Below are positions 1 to 12,599 of a DNA stretch of 64,000 nucleotides, piece after piece; positions within the stretch are counted from its first letter, which is position 1, and each line of letters begins with the position of its first letter. This DNA comes from Hericium rajendrae (lineage: Eukaryota; Basidiomycota; Agaricomycetes; Russulales; Hericiaceae). Position numbers and translations under genes: made by a program. The notes under the pieces are model-generated. The model saw nothing but the letters and a program-made list of their open reading frames with translations. It was not told where the DNA came from and did not search any database. The DNA lies in the NCBI GenBank assembly GCA_033439255.1, contig CM065885.1, positions 1,302,001-1,366,000 of the forward strand. Direction: 5' to 3'.

Positions 1-1447
<1,447 letters not shown>

Positions 1448-2371
1448 GGTGGTGGTGGTGGTATGAGGTGAAGGAGGAAGGATACGCGTCCACCAGTCGA
1501 CGCGTCATCTTTAACTTACGCGTGAGCGTCGGCCATAACGGGTATGCTTACGTAACTCCGACCAGACTCCCTCGACAGTCCTCGGTAGTCCTCGATCCTT
1601 CCAGCAGCTGTGACTGTTCTCCATTCAACCTCCTTCCTTCCTTCTACCACATTTCTTGACGATGGGTCTGCCCTTCCAAAGTACATCCTATAAGACGGTA
1701 ATTTCTCGCAGGATAATGCCGAAACAGGCCTTCGTCACTGACTGAGCTCTTTGACAAAGACGACGGTCCAATGGAAATATAGTCATCTGGTATGTGTTCG
1801 ACAGCTTGGATCCAGATGACTTATTCAAAATTTCGTAGAATATTATCAGCAATAACACAAGACTCGAATTGCATTCCGACTCTTTCGGGATCCAAATTAA
1901 AGGTCTGGGGAGGTGTAATATCGCCGACAGAGTTGATACCATCTTCATCGAACCCCGTTTCTTAAGATCGAGCGAATGGTTGTTAACCGTGAGTTCGAGT
2001 GAGCAAAAAGCCGCCATGATATACTTTCCATAGCACCAGTTGTGTGTACTGGTAAGATGCACCTCTGCATCCCGCTCATCACGTCCTATGATGTCAGACG
2101 CCTTCGCAAGCGCGAAGGCGCCTTCTCAGCATCGATCCTTGGCGATTTCTGCGCCGCTCTCCCATACAGCAGTCATGCTGAAGTACGTTCTCGTCTCCTT
2201 CAAGCCCATTCTTCTTTGCGCAAGTCTTGCATCAGTCTCGTGGCCCCTATCTTCTCCATCGATACTTGGAGCGCCCATATAAATGCGGCGGATTGCCGCC
2301 CTCCATGCGTCATTGACCCTCCCCAAACATATATAAGCTATTCTTCCCTCTCCCCCACCGCGCCCTGACCA
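1448..2371. other. Divergent intergenic region RPT1 / epoxide hydrolase
   Basis: This stretch holds both upstream regions. Small open frames on each strand (for example 2042-2368 +) resemble no family I know and lack intron-supported continuation, so I do not call them. A short hairpin-forming sequence, CTTCGCAAGCGCGAAGGCGCC, lies near 2102-2122. Confidence 0.5.
2330..2337 (+). promoter_or_regulatory. TATA box of the epoxide hydrolase gene
   Basis: TATATAAG lies 35 nt before the ATG at 2372. A compact promoter with a very short 5' leader is inferred. Confidence 0.5.
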
Positions 2372-3512
2372 ATGGACGCCCTCACCTCCAAAACGCACAT
2401 CACTACCCGCGGCCTTACTTACGCCTACCACACCGCCCCCGCCGCGCCAGGCAAGCCCACGCTCCTCTTTCTACATGGCTTCCCGTCGTCCTCCTGGGAC
2501 TGGACCCACCAAGTAGCGCATTTCGCGCCGAAGGGCTTCGGCCTCGTCGTCCCCGACATGCTCGGGTACGGCGGGACCGATAAGCCTACCGACGCCGAGC
2601 TGTACATCGGCACCGCGCTCGCACGCGACATCGCCGAGCTTCTCGATGCCGAGGACCTGTCGCAGGTCATCGTCGTCGCACACGACTGGTGCGCCGCCCT
2701 CTTTCTGTGCGAGCTGCGCGGCTGACAGTAACAGGGGCTCACGCGTCGCCTCACGCGTGTTGAACCTCTTCCCGACCCGCGTCACCGCAGTCGCGTTCCT
2801 CGCCGTGGGCTACATCCCACCCAACCCGTCCTTCGACTACCTTGGCGACTCCGTTATCATCCGCGAACGTTTCGGGCGTGACCTTTTAGGGTACTGGGAG
2901 TTCTTCTCTGAAGACGGCGCGGACAAAGTCATCGAGGAGCACGTGCGCCCTGCCCTCATCTCCTGCTCGTCTTCCGCTAACATAAAACGCAGATGGACAG
3001 CTTCTTGAGCCTGCTGTTCCCCAACCCGCCTGAGCTCTGGATCGAGCACATCTGCGCCTTCGGCGGCGCTCGCGCCTGGGTCACCTCCAACCGGCAGAGC
3101 CCCCCGCCGCCATACGCCACGCCCGACGTCATCGCGCACTACAAGACCGCGCTGCTGCAGGGCCGCATGGCCGCGCCGCTGAAATGGTACACCGTCAACA
3201 CCACCGGGCTCAACAGCAAAGACGACGCGCGTGCGCCCCCCCCCTTCTCCCTTCCCCTCCGCACCGTGAATAACGTGTGAATCGTGTGCAGTGGTACCGG
3301 ATGCGTATTATAGCTTCGCGCAGTCCGTGTTCTTCGCCGGCACCACGAAGTGTGCGATCTCCTTGCCTGCGGTCGGGCTTGCTGGCCTGCAGGCATATGC
3401 GAAGGGCCCGCTGACGTACCGCGAGTTTGATTCAGACCACTGGATTATGCTGAGCCATTCGGATCGTCTGAACAAGGAGCTGGATGAGTGGATTGCGGGA
3501 CTCGGCGCGTAG
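2372..3512 (+). CDS. Soluble epoxide hydrolase-like alpha/beta hydrolase
   Basis: Four exons (2372-2688, 2735-2942, 2993-3230, 3292-3512) join in frame to 327 residues, the usual length for fungal epoxide hydrolases. After splicing the protein has the oxyanion-hole motif LFLHGFPSSSWDW, the PDMLGYGGTDKP segment and the nucleophile motif HDWGSRVASR. The first intron falls inside the W codon of HDW, so unspliced translation seems to have lost the motif. The C-terminal DSDHWIMLSH supplies the catalytic histidine. The family opens epoxides to diols through an Asp-ester intermediate. There is no signal peptide, so a cytosolic or peroxisomal enzyme is expected. Substrate cannot be read from sequence; fatty-acid epoxides or aromatic lignin-derived epoxides are possible. 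Haloalkane dehalogenase is the nearest alternative fold family. Confidence 0.88.
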
Positions 3513-4588
3513 TTCGGGACGTGCGTATAATAAGAAGAATGTCGCCTTGGGGCAACATTTGGGTTTATCCATGGAAGCCCATTCTTGAGCTGAGGCCGTC
3601 GCTCTGGATCGTGTTACAACACAGGACTGTGGTTACTGTACGCAATATTGTGTATGAGACCTGGATCCCTGTACCTCCCGCATTGCGGCAGAGTTTGGCC
3701 CGCACTTGCAACGTCCGTACGTTCTGAGAACCTTATATTCACGCGCATTTCGTCCTTTGCCAAAGCGCACGCCTGGTAGGATTTTCTTAGCCGTCTCTTT
3801 CTGAGCACTTCTCATATGACATTAACTCAAGACATTTTTGACCATTTATCGTTGTGTGGCAACTGTCTTTTCTGAATTCTTAGCCTCAGCTCGCCTATAT
3901 TCTTCCGATTGCCTCGGAATCTCTCGCCAAGTCTCCTTCACAACAAAAACTCGGGATATTTCTGACCCTATCTTCTTTCGTCAGCCATCTTCCTTGTACC
4001 TTCAAATCTATTGAGTTTAATCGCCAGCTCTTTCTGGTCATAGCTTTCTTGGCGTCATCTTAGTGCTGCGCTGCACATCGTCCACATGCGTGCACTCCTT
4101 CGACCATGCCCGATTGATTTCTTGTCGTGCGATATAATGCACAGACACCACGGACCTAGGGTTTTCCTCTGCCCGTCTCGTCTCTGTCGTATTCTGGGTG
4201 GTCTCCCATTCTCGTCCCGAGTGTTCTGGATTTCTACCATGAAATTTCATACCCCTTAATGTTGTGGGTGTTTACTACCGTACTCTATGGGTCTACTTCG
4301 AAGAAGATTAAATGTACATGTTCAAACTGGAGGTTATTTTTAGGAAGTAGATTGGACTCTTGCGTCGTGCTCGATTCTAGGTATCACAGGTCGAATTGTC
4401 CGTAATTATGGTCAGACTGTCTACTTTGCGCTCCATGTGCTTCGATTGCACGACAGCGCGAGGATCGCTCATAGATAGCTGTACAAAACTTGCATACAGC
4501 ATGTTATTTGACATATACATAGTCTGGTTATACAAAACATGATTGTCCATCTCAAGACACTCGGGAGATGGGTCCAGGTGTTGGCCTA
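3513..4588. other. Intergenic, no gene recognised
   Basis: About 1.1 kb of AT-richer sequence between the convergent 3' ends of the epoxide hydrolase and the F-box gene. Only short frames are present, with no recognisable product, and no repeat structure was found. Confidence 0.5.
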
Positions 4589-6792
4589 CTACCACTTCCC
4601 GCCGTGCAAGCGTGGGTCATCGTCATCGTCGCTGTCCTCATCTTCATCCTCCTCGTCCTCATCAGAGCTACTGCTCTCATCCTCGTCCTCATCCCCTTGA
4701 TCGTTTTCAAGTTCAACATGAATATACCTGTCAACGTCCTCTCCAGACACGGCCTCGGTAGAGTAGCCGCTCTCACTCCTGTCATCTTGATCCTCGTCCG
4801 TTCCGTACTCGTCAGGGTCGCTGCCTTCGCCCTCGATATCCTGGACTTCGTCATCTTGAGCCTCGTCTTCATTGTCGCTCTGATGCTCGTCGTTTTGATG
4901 CTCGTCGTCGTCGTCCTGACTCTCGTGCTCATCGTCCTGATCCTGATCCTGATCGCCCTCAACCTCGTCATCCCCATCCCCGCCGGCCCCAGCATGCTCA
5001 ACAACAGTCGCACCACCGTTAGTATACCACGTCACCAACGCCATGCCCTCCAGCTCCGCCGCGCCCTCCAGCGAAACCACACAATCCACCAGCGAAAGCG
5101 CCACGCGCGGCAACCGCGCCGGCTGCGCGACCGCCCGCCGCAACAGCAGCCACCGCGCAACGAGATCGCGGTGCCAGCGGCGCACGCCGTCGACGTCGCT
5201 CGCGCCCGTGAAGTCCGCGCCCTCGATGCAGATATGCGCGAGCGTGGTGTTCACCGCGCGCGGCGGGCTGCCTTGCGTTTCCGGCTCCGAGCCGAGCAGG
5301 GCGCAGAGAGCAAAGGCGTCGGGGCCTGTGAGCCGGGCCTCGGAGACTGCAGGGCATCGCGCGAGGAGCGCGCGCCACGCGGCGGGGGCGAACAGCGGCG
5401 TGGGCGCGGTGGCGGGCGTGACGATGAGCGCCTGGACGGCGTGCAGCGGCAGCGCGGCGCAAAGCGCGAGTAGCGCGGTCGCGGGCTGCGTGCGCGTGGA
5501 GGCGGGGAGGGCGATGCTGAGGTCCGGGCTGGCGAATGAGGACTCGAGGCGCCAGGCCTCGAGGGTGTAGCGCCCCGCGCAGGGGCTGTAGATCCGCAGC
5601 GTGCGGAACGGGGGACTGATGCTTTGCGTGGAGAAGTGCGCCGCTAGGGCGGGGAGGAGCGCCGCGATGTCCTCGGCCTCGCGTTCGTCCGTGGTGTCGA
5701 GCAAGAGCTGGCATGTCGGGGGTACTATCAGCTGCTGGAAGATGGCGAAGCACGGCTTCGATGCGTCGTGCAAGTTCAGACGCTGGAGCTGCGGGAGAGC
5801 GACTTTGCGTGTGGCTGGGGCGGAGTTCATGGGGAGGCAATGTTCGAGGACAAAGACCTGAAGGGCTGGCATTCGCTCGAGGGCGCAGAGGAGTTCGTCA
5901 TATGATGAGTTCCTGTATGACTCGCAAAACCATGTACTATCCGATCTGGCAGGCCACGGCATGTAGATTTCGAGATATGTAAGTTCACAGAGGATAGGTG
6001 CGGACCATGGAATGCACAGCCCAGCGAGGTAGACCTCACTGAGGGAGGAAACACGGGTTCCGATCATCGTCGCAGGCAATTCTGGGGCTATGTCCTGATC
6101 GTCGGGATTGTGCCAGCACCCGTCCAGGTCCAACGTCTTCAAGACGGCATTGGAAAACGAGCGCGAGGATAATAAGGACACCAGCTTGGCAGCCGAACCT
6201 CGAAGTGTAAGGTGACGAGCGCGATGGACATGGGGGGATAGCATGTGCAGGTCCCAGTAGTCACAGTACTCGTCCTCGTTCAAATTCCAGCAGATGGTGA
6301 TCGGAATCTCCCGCGTGCGTGCCAGCATTAAGTCCGTCCACTGGTTGTTCAGTCTGCCGCTGGAAATGTCATTCCAGAGGCAGGGCGCATCCAGCGCCGT
6401 GTCGCGCCAATGCCGGCAGACGTGCGTAACGGTGATCCAGCCGAGACGGTGGCTTGCGTCCGATGCGGGCCTGCTTGTCGCACGAGCAAGCTCGAAGATG
6501 TAGATGAGCACTTCGTCGGGAAGCGCGGAGATGGTGGAGAGTGCGTTGCGGCGCGCTTTGACGTCGCACATTGCGAGATGGATTGCTGATAGCTCAGCGT
6601 CGAGGGCCTGTTGAGTGTGGGCCGCGCGGATCGTGTCGCGGGGCGAAACGCCTTTTGTAAAAGCAAGCCGCGAACGAACAAAGATAGACCACCCGTGTTC
6701 AGGACTAGATGACATCATGTGAGTCGCAGGTCACCGTGTGCGGGGAGTACCACTCACTCTGGAAGTGGGAACTTCTTGATCCTAGGAGGCAT
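4589..6792 (-). CDS. F-box protein with acidic C-terminal tail
   Basis: An F-box-like segment (ALPDEVLIYIFELA, then TVTHVCRHWRDTALDAPCLW) opens the protein, as in the large basidiomycete F-box family whose members recruit substrates to SCF ubiquitin ligases. A leucine-rich, weakly repetitive middle follows (LKTLDLDGC, LQVFVLEHCLP, LQRLNLHD). The last ~135 residues are almost only Asp, Glu, Ser and Gln. The simple start is the ATG at 6718. A two-exon model is more attractive: ATG at 6792 encodes MPPRIKKFPLP, a 53-nt intron 6705-6757 (GTGAGTGG...TCTAG) follows, and the frame resumes at PEHGWSIFVRSRLAF. The antisense strand of the acidic tail is also open for ~300 codons, a by-product of codon bias. 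The substrate is unknown. Confidence 0.8.
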
Positions 6793-8134
6793 AATGGCAC
6801 AAGAGATGTCTAGGAGGAAATGAGAACGGATGTACTAGTATCTGTGGAGAGACTGGTTAAGTGACAATCTGTATGAGAAGCGAGAACGTTTGGTATTGAA
6901 GGGAGGGAGCCTTTTATTGACAAGAATAATTTGAAACTCCACGGAAAGTCCTACCTTGTGGTCTTTATTGTCCATGCCTCGTGCCGTGTGGACTTGTAAA
7001 AAACACAACACGCTTACGAACTGAACGGTACGCTTAGAGCCGTATCCGCCTGTCCGACCCGCTGCTTCGCTCTCAGAGAAGATACCGAGCTTATAGATTT
7101 TCTTGGGCGTCCAGGTATCAACGTCGGTAGCCATTTAAGTGCGCTGCACAATAGAGTCCTCTGTGTTAAAGAGGTTCTGAGCTTGCGACGGACACGACCG
7201 GGCGAAATTGAGGAGGGAAGAAGGCCGAGGCAATTCGAGTGAATGGCATGGGTGTCGAGGGCTGCGATCTTCTTCCTTCTGTATCGCAATGTCCACTCAG
7301 CGCTGCTATATCCCGTGCAGAGATAGTTTACCCGTTACACTTGCGACTACCATAGCTCGGTGATCCCTTGCGGTGATCAGGCAAGTGACAGATACCTGGC
7401 ATGCAAAAATTCTAGAACATTAGCGAAACGTTTGTGATTCACAGCGATTGACAATACCGAACTGAAGCGACACTTACCTGACTGGACAGATCCCGACTCT
7501 ATGTAAACACCATCATGAACGAACATGGGGAGAGAAGGACGAGCCAACTGGAATATAGTAGCTCTTCCACTTGCATATGTGTGACGTCACATCGCCCTTC
7601 GAGTCGGACTCGTCGCAGACTCGCAGAGATCTGCTTGTTCGTTGTCAATGATACGACAATGATTGTCGAAATTGCAGCGTGTTTGATGAACCTACTGTAT
7701 TTCTCCAAAAGCAAATCACATTTGTCGCGCGATTTACCAGTGTCCGTGTTCAACTCATTCCGAGGAAGTGGATGTTGGACGAGCCGCAACACCATCAGCT
7801 CATAGTAACGATCCTGAGGCACGATGGTTGAAGTACTGAGCGCTCTAGCTGCTTTCTTACGTTCTCCGCTTGCTTGGAGACTTTACAGTAGTACCTACTT
7901 ACTTGCGGTAGCCTATCCGGAGGGTCTAGGTATATAACACCTTTTCTACGACTGGGCCTAAGTAACCGAATTATCGTCTAGATTCCAAAAATCTCGCCAC
8001 GAAATTGAGTAACTATCTTCCCGTCTCGACCTGTCTCGACCTCGTTTGCCCACTTGGAAGCTGTCGGGCTGGAGTCCACGACAAAACGGACCACAGTCAG
8101 TGGTTCCCACGACTCGCGTAAAAAATGGGAAGTG
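6793..8134. other. Intergenic with a possible short gene and a MITE-like end
   Basis: Between divergent F-box and ERG25 genes. It contains one possible short ORF (6835-7134, listed separately) and a segment at about 6908-6955 that resembles the end of the MITE at 17967-18370. Frames at 7499-7822 lack an ATG. Nothing else is recognised. Confidence 0.4.
6835..7134 (-). CDS. Hypothetical short ORF, 99 codons, doubtful
   Basis: The ATG at 7134 opens a frame starting MATDVDTWTPKKIYKLGIF with gene-like codon use for about 39 codons. An excellent donor (GTAAGC) follows, so the first 39 codons may be a real exon. The acceptor-like CTTTAACAC...TTGTGCAG just upstream of the ATG would fit a 5' leader intron. 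The rest of the frame runs through sequence that resembles the end of a MITE, so the full ORF is probably not a protein. I recognise no family. Confidence 0.22.
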   Translation of the reverse strand: MATDVDTWTPKKIYKLGIFSESEAAGRTGGYGSKRTVQFVSVLCFLQVHTARGMDNKDHKVGLSVEFQIILVNKRLPPFNTKRSRFSYRLSLNQSLHRY

Positions 8135-8145
8135 GTCACGCCACC
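8135..8145 (+). promoter_or_regulatory. Sterol regulatory element-like site upstream of ERG25
   Basis: GTCACGCCACC agrees with the Sre1/SREBP site described for fission yeast, (A/G)TCA(C/T/G)(C/G)CCAC(T/C). It lies 80 nt upstream of the ERG25 start codon. ERG25 homologues are known Sre1 targets under low sterol or low oxygen. The match is by eye. Confidence 0.4.
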
Positions 8146-8225
8146 GAAAAGCAGACCACTTCGCGACGCCTCTTATAGCGAACGCATGCGCTGCTGTCCC
8201 ATCACCCCTCCTCCCTTCCCCCAGG

Positions 8226-9458
8226 ATGTCCTTCAACGCGACCACCCCGCCGCCTGTGCCCCCGCACCAGATGACGTCTGCGCAGCTCTATGCGCAGGCC
8301 GGCACCGACTTCATGTCGCTCAACTGGGCCGAGCACCTCTGGGTCCAGTGGTATCTCTGGATTGGCAACCCCATCATTGCGACCGGTCTTGCATCTTTCA
8401 TTTTGCATGAGGTACGTGCCGAGCGCTCACTTCAACAAGACTCATGCTGACGAGCACGGCAGGTCGTGTACTTCGGCCGCTGCCTCCCATTCATCATCAT
8501 CGACGCCACCCCGTACTTCCGCCGCTGGAAGCTGCAGCCCAACAAGATACCGACGATCGCGGAGCAGTGGGAGTGCACCAGGCTCGTGCTTTGGTCGCAC
8601 TTCACTATCGAGGCGCCCACCGTACGCGTCCTGCACTTGTCCTTCCGCGCGCATGCTAACAGCGCGCCAGATCTTCCTCTTCCACCCCATCGCTGAGGCG
8701 ATCGGCATGGCCACCTGGCAGGTGCCCTTCCCGCACTGGAAGACGATGCTCCCCCAACTCGCATTCTTCTTCTTCTTCGAGGACATGTTCCACTACTTCG
8801 GTGTGCCTCCCGCTCTCTCGCTCGTTTGCGCAAACTCACCGTGACGGACAACAGCGCACCAGCTGCTCCACACGCCGGTGCTGTACAAGCACATCCACAA
8901 GATTCACCACAAGTACAGCGCGCCGTTCGGGCTGGCCGCGGAGTACGCGCACCCTGTGGAGGTCATGATCCTCGGCACGGGCACCATCGGCGGCCCGCTG
9001 CTCTACTGCTTCTTCATGCGCGACCTGCACATCCTCACCGTCTACATCTGGATCACGCTCCGCCTCTTCCAGGCCATCGACTCGCACTCCGGCTACGGTG
9101 CGCCCCTCCCCTCCCGCATTGACACTTACTACCGCGCATACTGACATGACGTATAGACTTCCCGTGGTCGCTGCAGCACATCCTGCCGTTCTGGTCTGGC
9201 GCGGAGCACCACGACTTCCACCACATGGCCTTCGTAAACAACTTCTCGACGTCCTTCCGCTGGTGGGACCGCGCGCTCGGCACCGACAAGCGCTACCTCG
9301 CGCACCGCGAGCGCCTCGCCGCTGCGAAGAAGGCTGCGGCCAAGACCGGTGAGGACTTTGCGGCGATCGAGAAGCGCATGATGGAGGAGGCCGAGGCGGA
9401 GGGCGTCCGCGCGGAGGCGGAGGTCGTGAGTAAAGCAGAGAAGAAGAAGTCGCAGTAG
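8226..9458 (+). CDS. ERG25: C-4 methylsterol oxidase
   Basis: Oxidises the C-4 methyl groups of 4,4-dimethylzymosterol in ergosterol synthesis; an ER membrane diiron enzyme. Five exons (8226-8411, 8463-8621, 8671-8800, 8855-9097, 9157-9458) give 339 residues, close to the family norm. The three histidine clusters of the fatty acid hydroxylase superfamily appear in order: HQLLH (completed across intron 3), HKIHH and HDFHH. Hydrophobic stretches around [19 protein letters not shown] and the later [12 protein letters not shown] segment are the membrane helices. The C-terminus adds a Lys/Glu/Ala-rich extension ending KAEKKKSQ, which may act as an ER-retrieval-type lysine tail (inference). The start is the only ATG preceding [14 protein letters not shown] sterol-element-like site 80 nt upstream suggests Sre1 control. 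Confidence 0.94.
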
Positions 9459-9889
9459 GCGTGGTGGCGGTATAGATGAAAAGAGGGGGGGCTTATGGAT
9501 ATACGACGCTAATTGTTAATCGACTCTGTTTTCGCAAGATACATCCGTTTGCGAGATCGAGTCGCGAGTGGGTAATGGGGCAGGGTAATGCGGACGAGAG
9601 CCGATGGAGACTCGAACAGGGATGGTATCCACTCCTGCGTCCTCCTGGGATGCATGCTGGTAACGTTGAGCGCGGAAGCTTTGCTGCGATAGCAGTTGCT
9701 CATAGTTCAAGTGAGCTGAGACTATACTTTTGGCTTATGAGTGAGTATGTCAAACAGCGCGCCCTCATGCAATCACACAACTGCCGGCGAGTTGATCTGT
9801 CGTATGATCTGACCGCACAGCGCAACCCAGACATCTTCTCGACTTCAGATTCTATCAAGCGTTTTCAAGATCGCCTCCATTCTAGGAAG
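9459..9889. other. ERG25 3' flank, no gene recognised
   Basis: An ATG-initiated frame at 9476-10036 (+) runs into the repeat arm, has no recognisable domain and begins only 18 nt after the ERG25 stop. It is treated as 3' UTR or chance. Confidence 0.5.
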
Positions 9890-11154
9890 ATATCGTATAT
9901 CTTTGTCATAATAAATAGATCCGTAACGGGGATACAACACCGTATCGAACACCTATATCATCTGCTGTTTCAACATTTTCTGGTAGACAACCAGAACACA
10001 CGACAGGAGGATGAGATGCGGCGACATCGGACCTGATGGTCCAGAGAAGATGACGGCCAGAGAGAGAATAAGGTCGAAATGTCTTGGGTTTATATTATAT
10101 AGGAGCAGATAGAGAAGCGTGGCGAGGAAGGAATGGTCGATGGTCGACAAAGGTCGGGCAGTAACAATTGAAGCCCGCGCGGGCAGAGCATCGAGGGACG
10201 CCTTGAGGACGATGATACGTGACAAAAGTCTAAATGGGACCTATTGCAAACAGTCGTAAGTAACGGGAGCAGGTAAGGAAGGCGAAGGACATACCATGAA
10301 TGAGAAAAGGAAACAATAAGACGAGAGGAACGCAAGCTTCGAGCACAATAGATCCGCTGGCGTCATGGGCGAGACCAAGCAGAATAGAAAGCTCCGGAAG
10401 AAGTGGCGAGGAATGACTAGGACCACGAGATCAAAGACAGAATGGCCGCATGCCAGGGTCGCCATGAAAATGAGCGGAAAGAAGGAGTGGAGGGTCTGGA
10501 GGTCCGGAGAATGTGAAGAGAAGGAGATAGCCAAAGACCGGAGCGAAGAAGATACGATACGTCGAGATACGAGTCGTGAGGCACACGAGACAAGATGGAC
10601 GCAAGACGGACTTGAGGACGCAGAGAATACGGTCGCCAGAGAAAATGAGGTCGCAAATATCTTGTGTTTATTTCGCATAAGAAGAGACCGAAAGAGATGC
10701 CAGAGAGAAAAGTGAATAGTCAACGAGTGAGCGCCTTGAAAATTGACAAGTACAAGACGCGCAGCTGCGCCGACCCGAAGAAGCCTAGAGGGCAATGACC
10801 TATTGTACTTGATTGTAAGTGACAAGAACAGACAGTGGGAAGTACAGTGCTTACCACGAATGAAAGCAAGAAGCCTCAGCAGGGGAAGAAACTGAGGCTT
10901 GAGATGAGAGGGGATCCGATGCCTCGGGCGCGACCATGCGGAGTAGATGACACCAAAGGAGGCAGCAAGCGACGACTCGGAGCAAGAGATCGACGCTGAT
11001 GATAAGGCCGAACACGCACATCGGAAGGGACCATCAATGCGGAATCGGAATGGAATAAAGTGGAGGAGGGATGGCGGATAAGGTGGAAAGGGTCGAGAAT
11101 GCACGGCGGAGGTGATGAGCGGTATGTGCAGGGAGGGCGAAAGATGACATCGCG

Positions 11155-11176
11155 AGGTACGAATCGTGTATGTCGG
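11155..11176 (-). repeat. Conserved 22-bp motif, left copy 2
   Basis: GGTACGAATCGTGTATGTCGGCC spans the site (one T for C change near its start). It sits in the second ~690-bp tandem unit of the left arm. Confidence 0.65.
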
Positions 11177-11842
11177 CCAGGCGCAGCGGAAGCAAGATAC
11201 GAGATCAAGAAAACAGAGCCAGCAAGCAGAGACGATCCAAGTGAAACGCGCTCGGGTTAGGAGTGCTAGCGAAGGTGAAGACTTGCAAAGGTGGCTGGCG
11301 TAGCTGAGAAAGTTGTAAAAGAGTGACTTTGCAGTTGGCGCAACGAGTGACGAGAAAGGCTTGAAGCTCAAAAAGGGATAACAAAAAAACTCCGAGGCCT
11401 TGAGTGGAAGAAAGAGAAAGAAAGCAGAAGGGCACTGCCTGAGAGAGCTGAAGGCTGCGCTGAGAAAATGCCTAGAGGGCAATGAACTGGAGTCGGTTGT
11501 GAGGAAGTACAAAATGATGACAAAACGTGGAGGACTTACCATGAATGAACAAATGAAGCCTCAGAAAGGGAATTAGGCTTTGGCTTCGGGGATAATTTGA
11601 TTCTATTGGTGTCGCAGGCAGGAAACTTGCAATTTGAAGGAACCCCAGAATAGGCAGTGACCGACGAACAGGAGCACAACGTTGGTGATTGCCAGGACCG
11701 AACGCGCACATCGGAAGAGAGCCTCGATGCGAACGGAGTGGAATAACGCGGGGAAGGTTGTCGGGATAAAGTGGAAGGGGATGAGAATGCACGGGCGAGG
11801 TGAGGAGTTGAATGTGCAGGAATGCGGAGTGGACGTCGCAAG

Positions 11843-11864
11843 GCACGAATCGTGTATGTCGGCC
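11843..11864 (-). repeat. Conserved 22-bp motif, left copy 1
   Basis: GCACGAATCGTGTATGTCGGCC on the plus strand; one of four near-identical copies, two per arm. The others are at 11155-11176, 20168-20189 and 20838-20859. The core CACGAATCGTG is a near-palindrome. Confidence 0.7.
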
Positions 11865-12213
11865 AAGCGCAGAGAAAGCGAGATACGAAAGCGAGCAGAG
11901 AGCAGGAGAACATACCAAGGCAAAAAGAACCCAAGAGAAACGCGCTCGGGTGAGGAGCACTGGCGAAGGTGAAAGGGTTTCAAGGTGGCTGGCGTAGCCG
12001 AAGGGTTGATTAAAGAAAGACTATGCAGTTGGTGCAAGGAGTGACGCGAAAGGCTTGACGCTCGAAAGGGGGTAACCAAAAAAAGGTATAGAGGCGCGGA
12101 AGCCTTGAGGTGACGAAGGTGAAAGTTGCGGGCAGAGGAAGGGAGAATGGCGGAGGGGAGGAGTGAAGGGAGATGGACGTGGCAAAGCGTTGCTTGTCTT
12201 CGCTGAGCCACAC

Positions 12214-12599
12214 GATGTCGCTGAGGGCGCTGACCTGGGGGAATTGATTTCTGGGAGGGGTGGCTGACAGGTGGAGGATGGCGGGAGGACAGAGGGACCG
12301 TATTTGATCAATGAGATAATAGTAAATCGTGAAAGACTCACGTAGACGTGGCAGAGCTTCCCTTCCTTTAAAGATGTCGCTGAAGGCGCTGAACGTGAGG
12401 GCGGGATGAGGAGAGGATGTACGGCGGTGATAATGGAAGGACGGTGGGCGGTGGCAGCGAGGTAGAGAGGAAGCGGTGGGGCGGAAGAAAGGAAAGGACC
12501 TAAGAGGCGAAGCAGAGCATTGCTTGTCTGAGCTGAGCTGTGGAGTCTACAGGTGTCGCTGGAGGCGCTGAACTGGCATGTCGCTGAAGGCGCTGAACG
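12214..12599 (-). repeat. Dispersed ~21-bp repeats
   Basis: Four copies of a sequence close to TGTCGCTGAAGGCGCTGAAC lie at about 12214-12234, 12373-12394, 12552-12573 and 12578-12599. Degenerate counterparts (GTTCAGCGTCTTCAGCGACA and similar) are in the right arm at 19.33-19.80 kb. Confidence 0.65.

Noticed and set aside
2681-2740. Apparent loss of the catalytic HDWG motif in the epoxide hydrolase
   Set aside because: A 46-nt intron (2689-2734) lies inside the Trp codon; after splicing HDWGSR is intact.
4568-5473. 301-codon plus-strand ORF
   Set aside because: Antisense of the acidic tail and distal part of the F-box gene; Ile/Val/Leu/Arg bias mirrors GAY/GAR codons on the other strand.
10241-11542. 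433-codon minus-strand ORF
   Set aside because: Ser/Phe/Leu/Pro-rich translation of a pyrimidine-rich repeat strand. The same phrases recur in different frames in the tandem units and the opposite arm, so it is not a protein gene.
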